NCBI RefSeq assembly: GCF_017569925.1
Contig: NZ_CP050854.1
Coordinates: 2,666,001 to 2,730,000 of the forward strand
Length of the DNA: 64,000 nucleotides
From: Brenneria izadpanahii
GTDB lineage: Bacteria > Pseudomonadota > Gammaproteobacteria > Enterobacterales > Enterobacteriaceae
Direction: 5' to 3'
In this document: positions 55,935 to 62,729 of the stretch, one piece after another
Layout of the letters: every line of letters begins with the position of its first letter
Numbering within the stretch: the first letter of the stretch is position 1
The notes under the pieces: model-generated
What the model was told of the DNA's origin: nothing
Database searches by the model: none
What the model saw: only the letters and a program-made list of their open reading frames with translations
Position numbers and translations under genes: made by a program

Positions 55935-56543
55935 ATGGCGATGTCGTCAGTACTGGTGATCTATCAGCGAGGTTTGCACGCCCGCGGGCTGGACAGGATC
56001 CTCAGCACGCTGGGTCAGCTGCCGGTAAGGCTCTCAACCTGTACCTTTGAGGAAGAGGCAAACCAGTCTCAGCCGCTTGAACAGGATATCGAAGCGTTAC
56101 TGGCGCGCACGGACCGCATCGTTATCGCGGGCGTCCCGCTAAATTTCCTGCGGCGGACGATCGACCTTGACGACCGCAATCCGCTGTCCGCGGTGGTTCT
56201 CTACGCCCTGGCGATGGGGATCGCCGTATCCGCGGTGCGCGAGGCGATCGATCCGCGGCTTTATCTGCCGCACAAAGGACAATCCTCCGTTCAGTTCGGC
56301 AGACGCATCGACGAGCTGTTGTCGGAGTTGGCCTCTCTCGGTATCCATATCGCGCCAGAATCGGCGCTGGCGTCCTTCGGTGCGCGCCGATTGGATCAAG
56401 GCATCGTAACGCTAAAGGATGTGCAGCAAGCGGCGGCCCAAGGCGGCGGCGAACTTGAAAATCTGGGCGGACGTTTTACCCCGGCGGCCAGAGATTGGCT
56501 GCGCGAATACGCCTTACAGCAAACGACACAGGAGAAGGTGTAA
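55935..56543 (+). CDS. PduM-like microcompartment protein
   Basis: 202 residues. No close named relative, but the C-terminal pattern (GIVTLKDVQQAAAQGG, then GRFTPAARDWLREYALQ) resembles the end of PduM and related BMC-locus proteins, where a strand-rich segment is followed by TPLARExA. The central ALAMGIAVSAVREAIDP also fits. PduM is needed for proper Pdu compartments and is structural or assembly-related. Stop codon overlaps the next start by one base (TAATG). Confidence 0.55.
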   Translation: MAMSSVLVIYQRGLHARGLDRILSTLGQLPVRLSTCTFEEEANQSQPLEQDIEALLARTDRIVIAGVPLNFLRRTIDLDDRNPLSAVVLYALAMGIAVSAVREAIDPRLYLPHKGQSSVQFGRRIDELLSELASLGIHIAPESALASFGARRLDQGIVTLKDVQQAAAQGGGELENLGGRFTPAARDWLREYALQQTTQEKV

Positions 56544-56821
56544 TGAAGCTTGGATTAGTTATCGGGCAGGTTATCGCCACGCGCAAGGATCAACGGCTGG
56601 TGGGCTGCAAACTGCTTATCACGCAACCGATTCGTCCCGACGGCACCGCCGTCAGCGATCCGGTGGTGGCTATCGACCTGCTCGGCGCCGGCGAAGGCGA
56701 CCGCGTGCTGTACGCGTCTGGTTCCGTCGCTTCCAGGGTGCCGCGCGATCCGTCCGCCCCGGTGGATGTCGCGATCGTGGGCATCGTCGATAGCGTCGAT
56801 TACGCCTCGAATATCAAATAA
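56543..56821 (+). CDS. BMC-P vertex protein (EutN/CcmL family)
   Basis: 92 residues. The N-terminal MKLGLVIGQVIATRKDQRLVG, LLITQPI, GEGDRVLYASGSVASRV and VAIVGIVDSVDY are diagnostic of the pentameric EutN/CcmL proteins that close the vertices of the shell. It overlaps the preceding gene by one base. Confidence 0.97.
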   Translation: MKLGLVIGQVIATRKDQRLVGCKLLITQPIRPDGTAVSDPVVAIDLLGAGEGDRVLYASGSVASRVPRDPSAPVDVAIVGIVDSVDYASNIK

Positions 56822-56834
56822 TGGGAGAAAAATA

Positions 56835-58652
56835 ATGACGCAAGCCGCCTTTCTTGCCCGGCGGATGAGCTGCTATCGCCGCATGATAGACAAACTTCTG
56901 GACGGCGGACAGTACGCCGATCTGGTGCTGCGCGGCGGCACCGTCGTCAACGTGCTGACCAGGGAGCTTTACCAGGCCGACGTCGCGGTCGCCGGCGAAT
57001 ATATTCTGTTGGTCGGCGACTGCCGCGATCTTATCGGCCCCGCAACGCAGGTTATTGACGTAACGGGAAAATTCATCGCACCGGGATTTATCGACTCGCA
57101 TATGCATTTTGAGAGCGCCATGCTCACCCTCTCCGAGTTTTCCCGTTTTTCCATCGCATCGGGAACGACCACGCTATTCGCCGATCCGCACGAAATCGGC
57201 AACGTCAGCGGCATAGCCGGAATCGAGGCCATGCTGGAGGAAGCCGCCAATCTGCCGAACCGCGTATTGTTTACCGTCCCCTGCCTGACGCCGGATATTC
57301 CCGGTTTTGAAACCGCGGGCAGCGAAATCACCTCGCGTAATCTTGCCGCCCTTATCAAACACCCGCTGGTGCAAGGGCTGGGGGAAATGCAGGGCTTCAG
57401 CAGCGTCCGTCCCGTTTATTCGCGCTCGCCGGCGATCGTCGACGATCTGCTATCGAGCGTCTTTCAAACTCACGAACTGCATAAAACGGTCGAAGGCAAC
57501 GCGCCTTCGCTGTTCGGCGCCGAACTGGCGGCGCATATTCTGGCCTGCGGCGGGCGAACCTCCTGCCACGAAACCACCACCAAAGATGAATGCGTTGAAA
57601 AGCTGAGAGCCGATATCACCGTCTTTATGCGCGAAGGTTCGACGCAGAAAAACATGGCCGAGTGTATCAAGGCCGTGACCGAAGAAGGCATGGACTCAAG
57701 GAATCTGGTTCTGGTCAGCGACGACATGTTATCGGAGGATTTGGTTAAGCTCGGACACATGAACGAACTGATCCGGCGCACGGTCGCTCAGGACATCGAC
57801 CCCGTGGAAGCCATTCAGATGGCGACCATCAACGCGGCGCGCCATTTCGGCCGTACCGACATCGGCTGTCTGGCGCCGGGCAAGGCGGCGGATATTGTCG
57901 TTATCCGCGATCTGCGCGCCATCGACGTCGAAATGGTCGTTATGGGCGGACAGGTGGCGGCGCAAAACCGCAAGCTGCTGATTGATATCCCGCGCTACGC
58001 CTACCCCGACGCAGTTAAATCCACCGTTAAACGCCGATCCGTCAAACAGGACGAACTCAAAGTGGCGGCCAGCGGCCACCGCGCCCAGGTTCAGGGGCTG
58101 GTTATCGTACCCGATCAGAATATTACCGACGCGTTCTCCGCCGCCCTGGCGGTGGAAATCGGCTGGGTTGTTCCCGATATCGCGCAGGACGTGCTGCCGA
58201 TCGTCGTGGTGGAGCGGCATGGCCGCAGCGGCGCCATCGGCAAGAGCTTTGTCAAAGGGCTGGGCCTCAAAGAGGGAGCCATTGCGCTCAGCGTCGGCCA
58301 CGACACGCATAATATCGTGGCGTGCGGCGCCGACTACGCCGATCTGTCCGTCGCCATCAACCGGGTGATTGCAATGCAGGGCGGCCTGGCGCTGGTCAAG
58401 GACGATAAGGTCGTCGGCGATCTGCGGTTGCCGGTAGCCGGCCTGATGACGGATGAACTCAGCGCCGAGGAGGTTACCGAGCGGCTGACCATGCTGGACG
58501 AAAAAGCGCGCGACGTCCTTGGCTGTCATCTGCATGCGCCATTTATGCACCTGTCATTCCTGACGCTGGTCACCAGCCCAAGCCGCAAGATCACCGACAA
58601 AGGGTTGGTCGATACGGAAAACTTGCAGCTAATTGATACGATCACGCATTAA
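56835..58652 (+). CDS. Adenine-deaminase-family amidohydrolase with altered metal site
   Basis: 605 residues. The family member Ade deaminates adenine with a binuclear metal centre. Here HxH is present (H89-M-H91), the bridging-region Glu is in GLGEMQ (E184), CHETTTK gives H245, and SDD gives D296/D297. However, the conserved DGH is EGN (KTVEGNAPSL), so the third His ligand is Asn222. The C-terminal half has the Ade end (VVVERHGRSGAIG, HDTHNIVACGADY, FLTLVTSPSRKITDKGLVD). The change suggests a different reaction, such as hydrolytic opening of a purine ring. The start has a GGAGAAA site. It follows the BMC-P gene by 13 bases. Confidence 0.85.
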   Translation: MTQAAFLARRMSCYRRMIDKLLDGGQYADLVLRGGTVVNVLTRELYQADVAVAGEYILLVGDCRDLIGPATQVIDVTGKFIAPGFIDSHMHFESAMLTLSEFSRFSIASGTTTLFADPHEIGNVSGIAGIEAMLEEAANLPNRVLFTVPCLTPDIPGFETAGSEITSRNLAALIKHPLVQGLGEMQGFSSVRPVYSRSPAIVDDLLSSVFQTHELHKTVEGNAPSLFGAELAAHILACGGRTSCHETTTKDECVEKLRADITVFMREGSTQKNMAECIKAVTEEGMDSRNLVLVSDDMLSEDLVKLGHMNELIRRTVAQDIDPVEAIQMATINAARHFGRTDIGCLAPGKAADIVVIRDLRAIDVEMVVMGGQVAAQNRKLLIDIPRYAYPDAVKSTVKRRSVKQDELKVAASGHRAQVQGLVIVPDQNITDAFSAALAVEIGWVVPDIAQDVLPIVVVERHGRSGAIGKSFVKGLGLKEGAIALSVGHDTHNIVACGADYADLSVAINRVIAMQGGLALVKDDKVVGDLRLPVAGLMTDELSAEEVTERLTMLDEKARDVLGCHLHAPFMHLSFLTLVTSPSRKITDKGLVDTENLQLIDTITH

Positions 58653-58663
58653 GGAGCGCCGTC

Positions 58664-59359
58664 ATGGGTAGCAAAATCATCGATCTTTCGCAGGAAATCT
58701 ATCAAGGGATGCCCGTTTTTCCGCCGCATCAGCCGACGATGATTTTCCCGAACATCAGCCACGAAGAGAGCCTAAAGCGTTCGGGCTTTATGTTCGCGAC
58801 CAATAACCTGCTGATCAGCGAACACGGGCCGACCCACACCGATGCGCCCTACGAGTACGATCCGAACGGCGACACCATCGACCGCGTCGATCTTTCACGC
58901 TTCTTTGGCCCGGCCTATGGACTGGATGTATCGCACGTTTCCCCCGACAGCTTTATCACCCGGAATGATATCGAAGCGGCGTTGGATCGCCACGGTTTCA
59001 CCCTCGCGCGCGGCGATATCATCATGCTGTACACCGGGCATTATCAACGCGCTTACGGCACCCCGGAGTGGCTGGAGCGCTATACCGGTCTGGATATGGG
59101 GGCCGCCGAATTTCTGGCGCGATCCGGCGTAGGCATGATCGGCGTGGATTCGCCCTCCATCGACAAAACCGGCGACGACAACTTTTGCGGACATACCGTT
59201 TGCCGGCGCTCCGGCATGCTCAACACCGAGAATATGTGCAACCTGGATAAGGTGGCCGGCAAACGCTTTCTGTACATTGGTTTCCCATTGAAAATACGTA
59301 ACGGGACCGGCTCGCCCGTAAGGGCCATCGCCGTGCTTAACGAAGGAGAGAACAAATGA
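58664..59359 (+). CDS. Cyclase-family metal-dependent hydrolase (kynurenine formamidase/isatin hydrolase-like)
   Basis: 231 residues. Family members hydrolyse aryl formamides or open cyclic amides such as isatin. The motif HxGTHxDxPxH is modified: H54-GPTH58-TD60-APY-E64, with Pro instead of Gly and Glu64 in place of the last His. The second half has VGMIGVDSPSIDK and IGFPLKIRNGTGSPVRAIA, which are normal. The gene overlaps the following DUF1989 gene by ATGA, so they are coupled. In this locus it could open a lactam such as 4-imidazolone (inference). Confidence 0.85.
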   Translation: MGSKIIDLSQEIYQGMPVFPPHQPTMIFPNISHEESLKRSGFMFATNNLLISEHGPTHTDAPYEYDPNGDTIDRVDLSRFFGPAYGLDVSHVSPDSFITRNDIEAALDRHGFTLARGDIIMLYTGHYQRAYGTPEWLERYTGLDMGAAEFLARSGVGMIGVDSPSIDKTGDDNFCGHTVCRRSGMLNTENMCNLDKVAGKRFLYIGFPLKIRNGTGSPVRAIAVLNEGENK

Positions 59360-59967
59360 CTAATACTGCATGGATCCGCGAGCGTTTCGTTATTCCGCCC
59401 TATTCCGCCCATGCGGTGGAAGTGTTGGCCGGCGAAGAACTTTGCATCATCGACGTGGAAGGCCAGCAGGTCAGCGACTTTATCTGCTTCAACCGCGACG
59501 ATCTCGCCGAGTTTGTCTCGCCCGTCCATATGCGTTCGTCCCTTTCCAGCATTCGGCTGAAAATCGGCGACGCGCTCTACAGCAACCGGCGGGACAAACT
59601 GATGACCCTGGTGGAAGACACCGTCGGCAAGCATGACTTTTTCTTCCCGGCCTGCGATTACTATCGTTATAAAGTCGATTTCAACGTCGAAGATCACCCT
59701 AACTGCCACGATAATCTGGTCAATGCGCTGGCGCAGCGCGGCGTGCGTATGAACGAGATTCCCGATCCCATCAACTGGTTTATGAATAACGCCATGGACG
59801 ATAACGGCGATTACGCCATTAAAGCGCCACTGTCCAGGCCGGGTGATTTCGTCAGATTAAAAGCGCTAAAGAACTGTCTTGTCGCCTGCACCACCTGCTC
59901 GCAAGACTATGTTCCGGTCAACGGTATGAAAGTCACGCCAATAGAACTACAGGTGATTTCATATTAA
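59356..59967 (+). CDS. DUF1989 (urea carboxylase-associated) family protein
   Basis: 203 residues. DUF1989 proteins accompany urea and guanidine carboxylases; characterised members are subunits of carboxyguanidine deiminase. Seen here are the family blocks VEGQQVSDFICFNRDDLAEF, HDFFFPACDYYRY, HPNCHDNLVNAL and CTTCSQDYVPVNG, with conserved Cys and His that can bind metal. There is no carboxylase gene nearby, so a role in a carboxylase pathway is unlikely; deamination of an amidine-like intermediate is plausible. Last gene of the plus-strand enzyme operon. Confidence 0.88.
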   Translation: MTNTAWIRERFVIPPYSAHAVEVLAGEELCIIDVEGQQVSDFICFNRDDLAEFVSPVHMRSSLSSIRLKIGDALYSNRRDKLMTLVEDTVGKHDFFFPACDYYRYKVDFNVEDHPNCHDNLVNALAQRGVRMNEIPDPINWFMNNAMDDNGDYAIKAPLSRPGDFVRLKALKNCLVACTTCSQDYVPVNGMKVTPIELQVISY

Positions 59968-60189
59968 CCGGGAATCGCCAATTCCCCGGCGCTGAAGCCG
60001 CTACCGCCGGAGAGGCCGATCGACTCGCCGGATTTCATTCTTCGACGCGCATCTCGTTTTGAGTTGCGCGCTGTTGTAATGTAATTGATTGAATTCACGC
60101 GTTAATTAAACGATTCGTTATACTGTGGCATAAATCCTGTTCAGGCAGGCTTCCGGCATGCGCCGATAATCTATTAAAAGCTACTGACT

Positions 60190-61128
60190 ATGGTAATCAA
60201 ATACGAAAGTCTCAATGACGTCGAACTATGGGCGTTTTCCCGTTTCGTGCGCTACTTCTGCGCTACGGCCCAGCACGGCACCATGCGCCGCGCGGGGGAT
60301 GAACTGCACGTTTCCCCCTCTTCGGTCGACCGCCAGATATTGAGCATTGAGGAAAAACTGGGCGTACCGCTGTTCGAGCGGCTGCCCCAGGGGCTGAGGC
60401 TGACCTCAGCCGGCGAACTGGTGCTGCACCGGATTAATTGCTGGCAGCAGGATATGTACCAGCTTAAAACGCAGATTGAAGACCTCAAGGGAATGCACCG
60501 GGGCCACGTCACGATGGCCATCGTCGAAGGCACCATCGAATGGGCGACGTCAATTCTGGCGGGATTTCACCAAAAGTATCCCGGCATCAGCTATGAAATT
60601 CAGGTTTACGGCGCCGATCAGGTGGTCAGGCTGGTGCTGGAAAATATCGTCGATATCGGTTTGTCGGTGAATCCGGCCATCATGTCCGGCCTGAAGGTGT
60701 TGACCTCCGTCGAGTTCAGACTAGGTATTATCGCCGCCAGCTGCCATCCGCTTAGCCAGCGGAGTTCCGCCCGTTTATCCGACTGCATAGACTATCCGGT
60801 GGTGATACCGGATTCCTCATTAACGCTGCGCGGCGTTATCGACCGGCTGCTGGCTACATCGGCGACCGAGTTCAACGTGGTCGCCACTTCGAACAGCCTG
60901 CAAATGGTTAAACAGCTGGTTTCTCAAAATGTCGGCATCGGATTGGCGACCTATATCGATGTCGCCAACGAGGTAAAAAGCGGCAAGATGTGTTTTATCC
61001 CCCTGGAAAATAAGAATGTCCATCCCTCGCTGCTTTCGCTCTGTCTGGCAGAAAATCGTCAGCTTTCGCGCGTAACCACGGAACTGGTGAACGAGTTCGA
61101 TAATGAGATGAATGCGCTGCTGAATTAG
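60190..61128 (+). CDS. LysR-family transcriptional regulator
   Basis: 312 residues. N-terminal winged HTH (ATAQHGTMRRAGDELHVSPSS, then FERLPQGLRLTSAGELVL) and a C-terminal effector-binding domain (VYGADQVVRLVLENIVDIGLS; VSQNVGIGLATYIDV). It lies 222 bases after the DUF1989 gene and probably controls the BMC operon and the convergent transport genes. The ligand may be the pathway substrate. A separate promoter region is likely in the gap. Confidence 0.9.
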   Translation: MVIKYESLNDVELWAFSRFVRYFCATAQHGTMRRAGDELHVSPSSVDRQILSIEEKLGVPLFERLPQGLRLTSAGELVLHRINCWQQDMYQLKTQIEDLKGMHRGHVTMAIVEGTIEWATSILAGFHQKYPGISYEIQVYGADQVVRLVLENIVDIGLSVNPAIMSGLKVLTSVEFRLGIIAASCHPLSQRSSARLSDCIDYPVVIPDSSLTLRGVIDRLLATSATEFNVVATSNSLQMVKQLVSQNVGIGLATYIDVANEVKSGKMCFIPLENKNVHPSLLSLCLAENRQLSRVTTELVNEFDNEMNALLN

Positions 61129-61159
61129 CCCTTCGGCTTTTTACGCCGACAGATGAAAC

Positions 61160-61192
61160 AACGCCGTCACGGTCATACCGGATGGCGTTTTT
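61160..61192. terminator. Terminator between LysR and permease genes
   Basis: A long stem (12 pairs, one bulge) from AACGCCGTC-CGG to CCGGATGGCGTT with a five-base loop and a following TTTTAAT lies between the two convergent genes. Confidence 0.8.
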
Positions 61193-61215
61193 AATGCGGT
61201 TAACCCGGCTAACGT

Positions 61216-62670
61216 TTAGGGTTGGATCATCTCTGACGATGCAATGCGGGCGTTATCCAATACCGGCTGCCGCGCCGGTTTGTTGCGGCTACGCATACTG
61301 CCGTAGGGCAAGCACAGATTCATGATGATGGCGATGATGCCGCCGGCGCTGATCGGATTTTCCATCAGCATTGAAATACTGCCGGGCATAACATGGAACA
61401 CATCCGGTTCATAAGAGATGCCTAATCCCAATCCCAGCGATGTCGCCACAATCAGCGTTTCCCGGCGATCGAGCCCGTGAGGGCCGGCCAGAATAATGCG
61501 CAGACCAGCCAGCGAAATCATGGCGAACATCAGCAGCGTAGCGCCGCCCATCACCGAAGCGGGGATGGTGGTGAAAAAGCGGCCGATAACCGGAAATAGC
61601 CCCATTCCCACCAGAATCACGGCGATAAATTTGCCGACGTGACGCGACGCGACGCCGGTCATCTGGATGACGCCGTTATTTTGCGCAAAGGTGGTCAGCG
61701 GCAGCGATCCCATCATCGTGGCGATCACCGACACCAGCCCGTCGGTCAGTACGCCGCCGGATAACCGGGACGAAAAATTTTCGTCGTCGATGGGGCAATG
61801 CGAGACAACCGCGGTGGCGGTAATGTCGCCCACCGCTTCCAGTACGCTTAACAGATAAATCGCCCCCGCCACCAGAAAGACCTGGAAATCGAAGGTAAAG
61901 CCATATTTGAACGGCGCCGGAATGGACACCAGCGGCTGCCCAAGCAGCGAAGAAAAATCCACCACGCCCAGCGCCAGCGCCGCCAAATAGCCGACCAACA
62001 TGCCGACCACGATACCGCTCATGCGCAGCAACGGCCGCTTGCTGCTGTTTACGGCGATGACCACCACAATCACCAGCATACCCAGGCCAAGATTCTGCAA
62101 GCTGCCGAAGGTGTTGTTTTTCATGGCGGCGAACCCGCCGGCAAAATCGACCATCCCGACTTTAATCAGGCTTAGGCCGATCATCAGCACCACTACGCCG
62201 CTGACGGTAGGCGTGATAACGCGTTTGAGATACGGCAAAATAAAGGATGCGCCGACCACCAGAAAAGCGCCGACGAACGACACCCCTAGCAGGGTGGAAA
62301 GAATCAATTCCTCATGCAAACCATCGCGCCGCATCGCCGATCCCAGCGCAATCATTACCGTGACAAAGGAAAAATTCACCGATTGAATCGACAGCAGCCC
62401 GGAACCCACCCGGCCATAGCGGTTAACCTGTAGCCAGGTGCCGATGCCGGAGGCGATCATGGCCATAGACACCATGTAGGCGGTGGCGTCGCTCGACAAA
62501 CCCAGCGCCCCGCCGACAATCAGCGCCGGCGCCACCATCGGAACCAATATGGCGAACAGATGGGTTAGCGCGCTCATCATGGTTTGCAAAAACGACGGTT
62601 TATCTTCCAGGGCATAAATCAGGTCAGTTCCTGCTTCATTTTCAACTTCTGTTTCAGATAGCTCAGACAT
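61216..62670 (-). CDS. NCS2-family purine (xanthine/urate-type) permease
   Basis: 484 residues. NCS2 transporters import nucleobases with protons. The signature QNNGVIQMTG has the T-G form found in xanthine/urate carriers such as XanQ and UapA, and LEAVGDITATA carries the functional Glu in segment 8. About 12-14 membrane segments. The ATG at 62670 (MSELSETEVENEAGTDL) has a GGGGAG site; the longer frame is rejected. It lies 59 bases downstream of the M20 hydrolase gene on the same strand. Confidence 0.9.
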   Translation of the reverse strand: MSELSETEVENEAGTDLIYALEDKPSFLQTMMSALTHLFAILVPMVAPALIVGGALGLSSDATAYMVSMAMIASGIGTWLQVNRYGRVGSGLLSIQSVNFSFVTVMIALGSAMRRDGLHEELILSTLLGVSFVGAFLVVGASFILPYLKRVITPTVSGVVVLMIGLSLIKVGMVDFAGGFAAMKNNTFGSLQNLGLGMLVIVVVIAVNSSKRPLLRMSGIVVGMLVGYLAALALGVVDFSSLLGQPLVSIPAPFKYGFTFDFQVFLVAGAIYLLSVLEAVGDITATAVVSHCPIDDENFSSRLSGGVLTDGLVSVIATMMGSLPLTTFAQNNGVIQMTGVASRHVGKFIAVILVGMGLFPVIGRFFTTIPASVMGGATLLMFAMISLAGLRIILAGPHGLDRRETLIVATSLGLGLGISYEPDVFHVMPGSISMLMENPISAGGIIAIIMNLCLPYGSMRSRNKPARQPVLDNARIASSEMIQP

Positions 62671-62729
62671 TATTATTACTCCCCAAAGTGTTGCAACAAT
62701 CCTCATATCCCCGCCAGATCCAATGGCTA

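Noticed and set aside
52234..59967. Ethanolamine, propanediol or glycyl-radical choline compartment
   Set aside because: None of their signature enzymes (ammonia lyase, diol dehydratase, glycyl radical enzyme, aldehyde dehydrogenase, PduL/EutD) is present in the window.
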